Part shown: in pieces, positions 46,165 through 57,737 of the stretch
Numbering within the stretch: position 1 is the stretch's first letter
Layout of the letters: every line of letters starts with the position of its first letter
Source: Nymphaea colorata
Lineage: Eukaryota; Streptophyta; Magnoliopsida; Nymphaeales; Nymphaeaceae
Reading direction: 5' to 3'
DNA: 64,000 nucleotides
NCBI RefSeq assembly: GCF_008831285.2
Contig: NC_045150.1
Span: 5,654,001-5,718,000, forward strand
Notes under the pieces: model-generated
Seen by the model: only the letters and a program-made list of their open reading frames with translations
Told to the model about the DNA's origin: nothing
Databases searched by the model: none
Position numbers and translations under genes: made by a program

Positions 46165-48553
46165 TGTGGAATCGGCCTGAGGAGGCGTTCTGGTCATCTG
46201 GAGCTTTGTTTCTTTTGGTTTTCCCACACTGGGGAGAAAGGCTGTCAGCAAGTGTCTCAGTGATGCTGATAGCGGTGAGTCCGCACCGTGCTCTGTTGTT
46301 AATGGATGCCGAGGCCAATATATAATATACCGTCAATAAATCTACGCGCTTTTAATGTGCTTGGCACGGCGGCCGTCTCTCAGCGATGGCATCTGAAAAG
46401 GCAAGGTTTATGATGATGTAGTAGGATCTTGGTTGTATAGATGTTAGTATACTAATTCTATTTGAACCGATGTCCAGTTTCTGAAAAGTATACAAATTTA
46501 ATATTTGATTAATAAATCAGACGGGACTTGAATTTAAGAAATATCATTCGATCAAATTCAAACTGAAATATCCGATCAGATTTGGATCGAATTTAGTTCT
46601 AAATAAGTATCATAATTTAAAATTTGCATTCGGATTCAGATATATGTATAAAAACTGGATCTAGATTGGGTTCAAATTGTAAAATTGGATATATCATACA
46701 ATTAAGAGGACAATGAACTGTGCGTGGACACCTGGAACAAAAGATGGGAAGACGACAACAGTCCATATTCACATGCCTTTGTCCCGACCCGTTCGGCCCC
46801 TCAAGAGCACATACATTGGTGAATCTCGTAGTCAAATCCAAGGGTCGGAAATCCGGAAAATTAAATTCTTTTTGATTTTATATCCGAGAGACTCTTCTTT
46901 CGGGATGGAAAATAAAGTAGAAAAGGGAATAATTTTTACCTCACACCTTTACAGGGCAGTTGCAAATAATAATTGTCTATTATCCATGCCTGCGGGTCCG
47001 CATTTCCCTTTTCGTGAGCTGGCGGGAGGAGAAGAGGCTGTGACCGTTTGTCTCAGGACAGAGCTACATGATAACGAACGCATTTTTTTATGAAATTTGT
47101 GGATCTGATGCGTCTGTCTCCTGTTTTCGTTAATGTGGCAAAAAGATCAAAAGGCAAAATCCGTGGTTTATTAAACGAATGATCGTAGCTCAGACTTGCA
47201 TAAAAATCATCTCTATTTTATCTTTTTTTATGTTGAGATAAAGATGGACTTAAAGATTTGAATGATCGAATCTTAAATCCATGGTTCTTAAGTCCTGAAA
47301 AATTTGAATGAAAACTGCTTTTTTAGTCAACTTGATACAGAAAAAGGGAACAAAGACTTCCAGTTCTATTGGTTTCTCACATTTGATAATTCTTGATGAA
47401 AATTATGAAGATTTCCTGCCCACTGCCAGATTCTGCTGGCTGTAAAGTTATATGTGGGTTCTGTTCTTGGGTTGAAAGTCTTCAATAATATAAGGTTGCA
47501 TCGGTTATTTTCCCTGTTCCATAGTTGAAAACTTCGTATTATTTAAGAAAAAGATTTTTAAAAAAAAATTACCACCATGAAAATTAATTATTGAAAAATT
47601 ATGAGCGTGGAGATCAAACACGAAGTCAGTAATTTTGTAGTTTGAAATGGTGCACAAAAATAACACCAATTATGGGCGGCGCCTGGTGCTTGTACTTTTG
47701 GTGCGCACCAATTTTGCAACGTTTCCTTGCATATACCTAAACTATCATTTCAAAATTTTAGCTAGTGTTGAAATATAAATTTTAAATTTTTTTATATAGA
47801 CTAAACTAAAATTTTTACAATTTAGAAGTAAAATTTGCATTTGTATACACTCCTAAAAAAAAAATAAAAAGAGGATTGAGGGTATTTTAGATTTTTTCAT
47901 AATGAAGTACACTTTTTAGTCTTTTTACTTTTTATAATTTCATTTTGAAAGCTTTACTTTTTTTTAATTTATGAGAGGTATTTTGGTCATTACACATTCG
48001 GTTTTTTTTTTCTTTGAAGGGATTGTATTGTATGATTTTTTTGTGCGCTAATTTGGCTAATTACAAAACAATAATTTTTGTGAAGACAAAAAAAGGCGAA
48101 CGGATTGAAAAGGACATTGCTTTTTTAATAATTACTAAAATGCTATTTCTGTTCTTTTGGCCTATATTGGTAGCAGATGCAACTCGCTCTAGAGGGGATG
48201 ATGGCCCTTGCCCGTCCCCCTTCCTCTTCATTATCGGTTTCAATTCTTATCTCTTGAAAAAAAACCATTTCTTTTGACCTTTTTGCAATAGTTAACATAT
48301 TTGAATCACACACCAATTTGATTGTTGATGTTTTTTTATGGATATATATATGCGTGTCCCAAATGGGTTCTTTCAACTTCTTTATATATAATTTTCTTTA
48401 ATTATCATTGATTTTTTTTTCAATTATTCGCAATTGGTCTTTCTTTCAAACAACTGGGAATGTATTATTTTTTCTCCAACTTCTTTATATATAAGTTTCT
48501 TTTAATTGCCATTGAAATTTCCGAATTAATCGCAATTGGTATTCTATAAATAA
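46165..48553. other. Promoter of the aspartyl protease and intergenic DNA
   Basis: A degenerate hAT-like interior (TCCGATCAGATTTGGATCG) lies at 46500-46700. At 48371-48560 a diverged tandem repeat of about 105 bp is visible (CAACTTCTTTATATATAA ... TCGCAATTGGT, twice). The ORFs here are short and unsupported. Confidence 0.45.
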
Positions 48554-48997
48554 TTGGGCTTGTTTTATTTGTTTTTTTTTCGAATAACCAATTTGCAATC
48601 TCTACATCTACACCCTAAGTATCACATATCGCTGCAACAAACTTTAGAAAACTCAACAAAACTGCAGTTTGAATTCGCTGCTACAAACTTTAGAAAACTG
48701 AGTCCCTGGGGGCAAGCACTGCTGGGCGGGCTAATGAGGTACATAAACCTAAGTCACCACTTCCACTTCCAGCAGCCGGTAGCAGAGCTCCGGTCAAAAA
48801 TTCCATTCAGGTTCAGCTACATGGAGCATCCAGGCCAGACCTTGGTCGATGATTCAAATACCCTTGGTAAAAAAAATCCTGCCTCCGCGGCTAATTCAAA
48901 TACAGTGGTTGCAGAAGCCAAAACTGACATAGGCGAGAATATAGTGTTGGAGTTTTATGCTGTCAGGCAAGCGACAAAAATTTGGAAATGGAAATAA
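48554..48997 (+). CDS. Unrecognised ORF, 147 codons, low support
   Basis: Open frame with a more mixed, protein-like composition after about residue 50 (LSPWGQALLGGLMRYINLSH; FRFSYMEHPGQTLVDDSN). It sits in otherwise AT-rich, repeat-laden DNA. The 5' part is Phe/Leu-rich and looks non-coding. It could be a lone exon fragment of a moved gene. No family recognised and no neighbouring exon found. Confidence 0.2.
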   Translation: MGLFYLFFFRITNLQSLHLHPKYHISLQQTLENSTKLQFEFAATNFRKLSPWGQALLGGLMRYINLSHHFHFQQPVAELRSKIPFRFSYMEHPGQTLVDDSNTLGKKNPASAANSNTVVAEAKTDIGENIVLEFYAVRQATKIWKWK

Positions 48998-49069
48998 GGA
49001 ATAAATTGCTGAAAGGATTAGTTTGTCGGGTTTCTAAGCCAGTGACTTCATGGATGATTCGTTTACTAT

Positions 49070-50410
49070 TTACGCCTTGTTTGGATGCATGCTCAAGGCG
49101 ACGTTTTGAAGGCAAAACTATTGAAAACGTCGTTTCTGTGCTGTGCATAAAACAGTGTTCTTGAAAAATCTGATTTTATGAAAACTTGGTTTGGACTCGA
49201 GTTTTGCAAAAACTGTGAGGGGGGTCTTTTTTTTTCATTGCAAACACCATTTTGGGCATGATGGGCAGCTGATAGAGGTGTTGTTTGAGTGCTCGATGAT
49301 TTCATTGACGTGCACAAGCTACTGACAGCAATGGCTTGTGATGTTCTGAAACTGTTCTAGCAAAGTGCATCTGTGGTGCTGTCTGAAGAAGGAGGCACCT
49401 AAGGGCGTCAGTTCATCACTTTCACCCTCTGCATTTTGTTATTTGGGTGGAAATGCAACGATTTCTCCCTCATCAACAGTTGAACAGGGGAAATTTTTTT
49501 AAGGGCAACTGGAAAGTTGTTGTGTTTATCTTCCATTTTGCATCAAAGTTTACCTCATAAAGAAATTAAAGCTAACAAAGGCGACGAACATGCATGAAGG
49601 AGACGACTGTAGGATGCCATCAAAGAGAGATGCGGCTCTCTCTCTCTCTCGCCTGTGTATTGCATTTAAACGTGAGGATTTTTTCTATGGGTATCAGTTA
49701 TGTGTAATACATTCCATGTTGTTTATTACTTGTTTGATGAAATGCTTAAGTGAAAAACATTTTTATGCATAAGATCAGCTGTGGATTCTTTACTCGAGCA
49801 TCTTTCCGGCTTGCTGTCTTTAGCGCACAGTTGAAGCAGGAGACAAGTGCCTTTAGCGCATGGTTGAAGCAGTATCCTGCTGCCAAAGAGCTAATACTCA
49901 CCAAAGCCGCTTAAAGGCTTCAAACATGGTTGTTTGTTGTTTCGGTAAAAGTCGATTTCTGCAATATGTTTAAAAACAAGGATCTGTTGTAGTTTTAGTT
50001 TAACTATTTTTCAATTACCATTCACCAACATTTTCTAAAGGTATTTTTAAAAAGAGGTTGAGCTTGCAGATGTCAAACTATAGTTTTAAAATTTTAATAG
50101 GAGCCAAAATATAAATTTTTATTTTTTATGTATATTAAACTAATTTTTTTCAAATTTACCTATAAATTTTTAAAGTTTTTAAAATCTGAGGGGAAGACAA
50201 GGCCCCTGGCAGCCCCTCCTTCCTTCTACCCCTGCTCCGAAACCCATTTTTTTTGTCATCCAAACAAAAATCAGGTTTTACAAAATGAAAACCTGTTTTT
50301 TGCGATGTCACCCAAACACCAAAACGAGGGTTTGAAAACTCATTAAAAAAAAATGGTTTCACAAAACTAGGTTTAAGAAAAAACCATTTTTTGAAGAGGT
50401 TCTACCTTAG
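49070..50410. other. Repeat-like region, related to the element at 35990-36620
   Basis: ATCTGATTTTATGAAAACTT at about 49168 and the TTTTGTCATCCAAACAAAAA, AAAACCTGTTTTTTGCGATG words at about 50250-50310 resemble the MITE at 35990-36620 in reverse orientation. The ends are not well defined. No gene seen. Confidence 0.4.
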
Positions 50411-52859
50411 AAGTTTTGAACATATGTCTGGTACTCAATTTACAAAATCAGGACGATAGTTTTGATCGAGCCTCTTGATCAACTCAAGGCATATTTGGTT
50501 CTAATTTACGTTTATTAGACTGGTCAAAACCAGCTGATCTACGAGCCCACTATTTCCCGTACACAAATGCCCATGTGAAGGGACCGCCCATATTAAAGGC
50601 TCCACCGTCTATTTAAATGACAAGCTGGAGGCTCTGCTATCACCTGATCGCCAATAGTCGCTGTAAATATTTGATATTATTAGACCAATAGAATGAAGGT
50701 TTCAGACAGACAGCGCAAGGAATCGACTGTGCAATGGATTCCGGTCAGGCCAAGATGACCGCTGTTAAGTTTGAGGACTCTCAAGAGAGTTTGTGAGGAG
50801 GGATACTAATCCATCAAGGCCTTACAAATGTGACACCTCTATTATTGAGGATGCGTTTCATGAACAGGGACCTTACTGTAGAATGCAGATCAATGTCCCA
50901 GTTTGATCATGCACGGAGCTTTTGTCCATGCTCTACAGTGCATTTCTGCCGACGTTTGTCCCTGGAAAAACGTCGGTCTTGTTTAGGTCCGACATTTATC
51001 CTCAGATAAAAAAATAGCCGTTTAGGGCATCGTCTTCTCCTCACATGCTCTCTCTCTCAAGTGAAAGAGGATGCTACTGATGCAACTGATTAGTTCTTGG
51101 TGCAATTTAGATTTCTGCTAGACATCATTTTGGGGTGTGTTCAAGGGCACGATTTGAGAAGTCATTGATACATCCCACGATGCATAGTCAGTGCTTTTAT
51201 CTTCTAATGTTCCTATAAGTATGGTTTTTCAGTTTCAAATGCAGTTTTTCCATCTATTACTGTCCATATATTTTGGGTAGTAGCACAGTTGTGGTTAAAT
51301 GAATATGTTTGTTTTCTTCAATATCCTTACCTATTTCCACCTACAAGACGATTGGTCGGTTGCAACATGACATCTTTTATGTGGTGAAGATTATTAATAC
51401 ATAAATCTGGAGTAACATTTTTAAAAATTTGCTACATTGTTGTGTTAGTTTACCATGCAGTTGATGTTGAATTTTGTTATGAATATGTCTATAATTTACA
51501 TTTTAAATTTCCATCTTCTGTGATGAATGTGTGCATGCTCAGTTGCATATGAGTGGCATCTCCAAATTGTTGAATGTGTACCATCTACTTCTCTCAAATG
51601 GTATGTGTATTGTAATTTGATTGTTTTGTAGTTTGATGATTATATATTTTTTTATTGTTAGACCAAGGGTACCAATATGATCTCAAAACAGCACACGTAC
51701 AAGTTGATTCATGGTGGATGAATTTTGTTCTTTTTAATTTTTTTTTTAATGTTAGTTTCTGAGTTTGGTGGATGAATTTTAGTGGCTTTCCTCAAATGGG
51801 TGAACAATTTTTCTTAACAGTCCATCGATTGTTTTATTTCTATGTTTTTTATCACTCAACACGTTCATTGGCAACATCGTTTTAATGGTCATCAATTTCA
51901 TCCGTAGACATAGGTCCAACTTCGCCAAACAGTGGATCTTTATCCACAGAAGTTTGTCCTTCTCTATCACACACATACCACATATTTATCCACAAAATTT
52001 CATCTAACGATTTTCATCCATGATTTCTGTCCATAGATGAAAGTCAGTGGTCAACAAATGCCACTTGAATGATTTAAACTAAGAAATCATATCTATCAAT
52101 AGATGTCAAGAGAAATTAACGGAAAAAATATTTACTAAGCAAACAAGTGTCGCATAACATACTTGTTATGCAGTAGAAGAATAAATGGAAGAGGCTATTG
52201 CTTGATGGGGACAAGCTAATTTTCACGCAGAAGTTCTTCAATCCATATCGCAGTGAGAACATGATGGGAAAGAGATCATGCATCTTTCTCTCTTTAACTC
52301 TAAATGCCTTAAGGATTTTTTTTTCTCTCTCTGAACCATCTGAATTCAGCAGGTATTTATTATTCGTGTCCACATTAATTATTTATTTTACATCTGCTCA
52401 TCCTTTTCCAATTTGTTTTGTGTGCTTTCTCATCTAAAATAATGGTATGACTCTTCAAAGCTATTCAGAAAAGCACCAAGAGTAACAACCTTCCAAATAG
52501 ATGTGAAAAGGCTCAATTGGCAAAGAATTAGCTTACCCTTTGACTTTTTGCAAGAGAAGGAAAACAACCAAGATAGAAGCATCTTGTGAAATCTTCGTCT
52601 CATTCCTAATCCAGGTTGGTTAGCTGCATTGTTTTCAGAGAAAAGGAAAATGGTGCCTTTCCCATTGCAGCGCGCGAAAAAAGTTGAATATAAAGAAGGT
52701 TAAGCTTTTTAAGGGAAGAAAAAGAGAGAGAGAGAGAGAGAGAGTTGTGGGGGTGGGGGACACCCATCCACTAAAACCACATCAAGACCTTTGAGCCCAT
52801 TCCACTCTCAATGCCAACAAGAAAGGGATACCTATGGTGACCAGCTTCGTACACCTTAA

Positions 52860-52890
<31 letters not shown>

Positions 52891-54099
52891 GTGAGAGAGA
52901 GTGAGTACTGTTAAGAACAAACAAATGCTGGAATGAACGGTTTTTGTTTCCCCTTTTTCCACCCGCTAAGAGGGGGTCTATGCACACCTTTGTTAGTGAA
53001 GGAAAGGAAATATGTTTTATATAAATACAATAATAATATTATCTGAAAAAAATTTTAAACAACATTACTCAACAGTTATATTTGAAGATTAAATGAAGAA
53101 AAGGAACTTCCCACGTAGATCATGCAACTAGAAAAGCATATGAATTTAACAAAAAGCTTGTATCACAAAATATCAATCAAGCATTATGGGCACATTGTAA
53201 TCAAGTAAGTTGAAGCAAATAAACATTTTTAATTGAATTTTCACTTATATTCAATTCAAGGATAACGATTGAGACTATGCTTTCGTGATACAAATTCTAT
53301 CACATCTTACTCTAGAATTGGATATATCAAACTTCACAAATTCTTAGATATATTTGACAAGACTTCAGTTAATATAACAACACATTCGTGACATGTCATG
53401 TTGTCATTATAAAGAAAATAAAAAATTTCATCTACTTCTGTAGATACAAAATATTACAACACCAACACCATCAAGAGACGTGTTGTCATGATGGTTTAGC
53501 TGCAATTTTAGCAAGATCTCTCAACCTCTACGCAAGCTTCTCATAAAGGAGCTTGTCTTTGATTTTACAGATGGGCCTTTGCATACCTTCACTTGCAATT
53601 TGCTTTTTTGTTTAACAAATACTCTGGACACTATAAATTGTCACCATATACGTATCACCCATAAATGGGTAGACATGTTGAGGTTTTTAGTAATGAGATT
53701 AAGTAGATATTAAAGAAGATGGCTAGGCTGGATCACAAGGAGTGGCATGTGCATCCAGACGCTCGATGCCTATCGAAAATACATGTGGTTGCTTTCACTT
53801 AAACACAAACATGAAGTTCTTGATATTTTCCAAAGCTTTAAAATGATGGTGAAATCAAATCCTTCCATGGTAGTGGCGGATTGAAATATGAGGCTGTGGA
53901 TAAATTTTGTTGAAAAGGTGGGAGTTAAGCATTGTACTTGTGCCTCTGAGAGATACAAGAGTAGGAAAATGCAAGCATTTGGTTGATGGAAGTCTAACTC
54001 TAATGACATTGATTATATAGGTGCCTATGTGGTGAATCAATTGTTTTTTTTTACTATTAAAAACAAGAGTTCTCTCATGTTGTCGTTCAAAAAAGGACA
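50411..54099. other. Intergenic DNA with possible transposon remnant, no gene seen
   Basis: At 50935-51010 the phrases GCCGACGTTTGTCC, AAAACGTCGGTC and TCCGACATTTATCC form an imperfect inverted cluster typical of plant DNA transposon ends. GTCC/TTTATCC words recur at 51900-52050, so the two could bound one element of about 1.1 kb. (GA)n tracts lie at 52724-52743 and 52868-52891. The 60-85-codon ORFs show no domain. Confidence 0.35.
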
Positions 54100-57000
54100 T
54101 AATTGCAATTCTTTTTGACTTTTAGAGCATATAAAGAAGATAAAGCACATAGTTATAGTAGTTCAGTTGTGACACTTTTCTCTTAATATTTTCATGGGAG
54201 GGAGGAATTCATTAATGTTTTTATTTTATTCAGTATAATGCAACCCTTTAAGGGTGGATATCAACAATACATCTTTCCTTTGTTGGGAGCAATGCACTTT
54301 CCTTTAACACAATTGGCAACATTACAATAAGGTTTGTATGTGCTCTTCACGCCATTGGACCCCCTTAAAGCCATTATCATCTTCATCACTAGTACTCCCC
54401 CATAACCTAATCTCATTTAGATTCAGTTTGAATTTGAAGTAGCTGAATTTGGGTCGAGGTAGAGGTTTAATAAAAATTTTTGTAATTTGAAGATCAGTTT
54501 CAACATATTCTACAAGTAGCACTTGATTGACAACTCTTTCTCTAACAAAGTAATAGCAAACTTCAACATGCATGTCACAACATGAAAATTTGAATTCACT
54601 GATAAACATTTAAATCCAAGATTGTCAAATTTTAGAACCAATGTCGGATCCTCCTTGAATCCAAGTTCTCTCGAAAGGGACTTGAGCAATACTGTTTTTG
54701 ATGCTTCTTTAGCAAGATATTGTGCTAAGCTTCAGTGGTTGAATAGGGTATAGTTGTATATTTAGGTGATTAGATTGCTTCCGAAGAAAGCACATAACTA
54801 GTTGTAGCTCTTCTACCACCTTAAGCATTGATCTTAGTAAATGTAAGTCCATACTGAATAGCTCCTTCTAAATATCATAAATATGTTCGACATAGCACCA
54901 ATGTGCTTGTGAAGGATTTTACATGCAATCACATACCTATTGATGACATATGTTATGTCAAGTAAGGTGATACATACTGAAGGCCTCCAACTAAGCTTCT
55001 GTATAATGCACTATCTTCAAATGGATCCCATCACACTTGGATAATGTAGAGTTTGTTGTAGCTAGCATACAAATAGGCTTACAACCTATTATCTTTGCCA
55101 GCTTTAGAAGATAAATAGTATACTGTTTTTGTATCAAAGGCATTCCTTGATTTACGTTAATTATTTTACTAGAAAGAACTTGAGGATATGCATATCATTA
55201 ACAAAGAATTCTAAGCATCTTAGCTATTAGATGTTGCATTTCAAACGAGGAGCTTTTCCAGCTGCAATATGTTATCAACATAAGTTAGAACATTGATAAC
55301 ATTACCATGGTCATTCTTTATGAAGAGCAAAGATTTTGATTGAAAACTCCTAAAGGTTTTGTTGATGGAGTTAGGTTTGGAGCCTCTCGAGCCAAGCTTT
55401 TAACACTTGCTTTAATCAATATATTACCTTTTGTAGCTTACACTTACACTGAAGACTTGTTCTATGCTCAAAGTCAAACGGCTGACTCATGCAAATTATC
55501 TTTGTAAGTAGACCATGCAAAAAATATATTGTTAATGCCCAACTATTAGATGTCCCATCCTTTGAAAATCGCAATAACAAACACAATTCTTATTGTGATT
55601 GGTTTAACAACATGATTGGATGTCTCTAAAGAGTTGATCTCCTCTTATTAAGTATAACTTCGTGATCATAAGTTCAGCTTTATATCACGCAATGGATCCA
55701 TCATAATTTCTCTTTATTTTATAGATCCACTTGCAACCATCTATGTTCTCATATTTGTGTGGAGTATTCAAGACCCATGTTTGATTTTTGTGTAAAGCTG
55801 AGATTTTTTCTTTCATACTATGATCCATTAGAGATCACTAGCAACTTTATATCTCATGGGTTCTATTTTCTCATGACAATGGCCTTCAAAGACTATGAAC
55901 CCAAGTACCATACACTGATATGGTTATCATGAGATGCTTTATAGTTACTATTTGATCTTGTTCTTGTTGGATCTAGTGGTTCACAACTAATTGAATTCCA
56001 TATGTATCAAGACATTATCATAATTTTGTCTACTTCCTTAGATGGGAGATACTTGAAACAATAACTTTATTATTGATCTATATTGTAGCATTGTTTTCCC
56101 ATGTGATTCTTAAAACCATAGTACGGATATGTCACTTGCCCTGTGTCCAAGTTATTGGACCTGAATTTGATCAATTCTTGTTATTGTCATTAAACTTGTC
56201 TCCACCTTTCCATTTATTTTGATTCCACGAATCTTCATTGGACTGAATATGGAATGCAACATATGATTCAATGGAGGCATCAAATGTTGGGGGTAGGATT
56301 GTTTCTTTGTTAAGTAAGATGTTATAGATTTCTGAAAATAATAGGAGCTCTTTGAATACCCTAATGGTAGTAACAAAGCTCTTATATGACATTGGAAGAC
56401 TCTTTATATTGCCTAAAACTAGATCTTTATCACTTATTGATTCATTGGCAGTAAATAAAGAATATGCTAGAAATCTGACTTCAATAAGATTTAATCTAAC
56501 ATGAATTTGGTGTTTTTCGTGACAGTTTTGAAATTTTTTTCTCTTTTGAAGGATTTGCATGCTCAAAAAGAATGCAAAAGACTGTTCAAGAGCTAACTAT
56601 GCTTAGTAAGTCAGTGGCTAATCTACGAATTCATCTAAGCATGAACTTCAAAACTGCAACCTTGATCCAACTTAGAGCCAATTACTTAGCTCTTTTCCAA
56701 GTTAAGTAGGTAGGATTAGTGACATCTTGCTTTTTTCAAATGGTTTTCTCAATTGGGTTAGAGGAGCCATCAACAAACTGAAGTAAACTATGTCAAAACA
56801 TCACTAATTCAATTTAAGATAGGTATAATAAGTAATTTGTGAGATAAAACTTGATGTAGACAAAACTAGTTACAACATTCCAATGCATAGATGAAGCATA
56901 AATGGAGTTCATAGAAGTACCTATGGAAGCTATAATAAATCTATACTAAAGAAAGCTGTAGAACACGATGTTGAACACTCTTCGGAACAACATGACAACC

Positions 57001-57359
57001 ACACCAATTGAACACTATGTTGACATGTGAAACTGAATAAGCAATACATGAACGAGAATAACCTAATGAAATGATATGAGAGGATCGTACCACTGCATAG
57101 CATAGGATCGACACTTAGTACTTGATAGCACGTTAAATGAACACACAGAGAATCAAAGCACACACTTATAGTCGTTCAGCTTAGATCATGCCTTCATTGT
57201 TTCCTTTCTCTCTCAACATTGTTATGAGATAGGATGAAATCCACTAATTATTTATTTTTATTCAAAAAAGTACTACCAATTGAAGATGGACCTTTGACAA
57301 TGTATGTTTTCATCATTGAGAGCAAAACACTTTCCTTTAACTCAATTAACATCATTACA
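54100..57359 (-). mobile_element. Degenerate Ty1/copia LTR retrotransposon (minus strand), internally deleted
   Basis: LTR-like ends start TGTAATG: 5' LTR about 57359-57133 and 3' LTR about 54326-54100, sharing TTTCCTTTAACWCAATT. Just inside the 5' LTR, GTGCTATCAAG (57131-57121) resembles the initiator-Met primer site (TGGTATCAGAG). In order along the minus strand: gag of the copia type at 56566-56171 (DKDLVLGNIKSLPMSYKSFV); a mutated zinc knuckle near 56120 (GFKNHMGKQCYN); reverse transcriptase near 55800-55600 (ALHKNQTWVL, GCKWIYKIKRNYDGS); RNase H and C-terminal region 55250-54330 (GFKCLSVNSNF, IFIKPLPRPKFSYF). Only about 350 bp separates gag from reverse transcriptase, so protease and most of integrase are missing. 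Many stops; not functional. Confidence 0.75.
57133..57359 (-). repeat. 5' LTR of the minus-strand copia element
   Basis: Begins TGTAATGATGTTAATTGAG on the minus strand, like the 3' LTR (54326, TGTAATGTTGCCAATTGTG). It is followed by the primer-site-like GTGCTATCAAG. The ends were set by eye and the two copies are well diverged. Confidence 0.55.
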
Positions 57360-57421
57360 ATGATGAATGGAGGTGTTTCTTTTTACGTTAGGTTCTTTGT
57401 ATCACTGGGCCATGTTAGAGA

Positions 57422-57737
57422 TGTTGGTTAAAGAACTAATTCATGACCGTTCAGCCAAAGAAGACAAGTCAAAGTCTAAAAGAGAAATTATTAAAGTAAC
57501 TTGAGGAGTTTAATTGTTTTCAAGGGTTGTATCATTCTGTTGGGTATCATGAATTTGTTACGTATATCCCTATAGCACCTCTATAATCGACTAGTATACA
57601 TCCTTCTGTGAATTATAATTGAAACAAGTGTAAATGCTGGTTGTTTCCTCATTGACATTTTTATAAAAGTGACACCGACCACAACTCCCATGACATTCTA
57701 AGTTGATAATCATTTCTTATCTCTCTCATATAAGCTT
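57422..57737 (+). repeat. 5' LTR of the plus-strand copia element
   Basis: Starts TGTTGGTTAAAGAAC. It shares GACAAGTCAAARTCTAAA, TTGAGGAGT and ATCATTYTGTTRGRTAT in order with 61435-61620. It is followed after a few bases by the initiator-Met-type primer site TGGTATCC. Confidence 0.65.

Noticed and set aside
44779-46180. Several plus-strand ORFs (for example 154 and 126 codons) and other-frame minus ORFs across the aspartyl protease.
   Set aside because: Shadows of the GC-rich protease frame, which alone has family motifs.
46197-46251. Earlier in-frame start codons for the aspartyl protease.
   Set aside because: The start at 46164 begins directly with a signal peptide; the longer forms would bury it behind a polar stretch.
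53470-54099. ORFs of about 80 codons near the minus-strand copia element.
   Set aside because: No domain, overlapping frames, and outside the LTR boundary that I could define.
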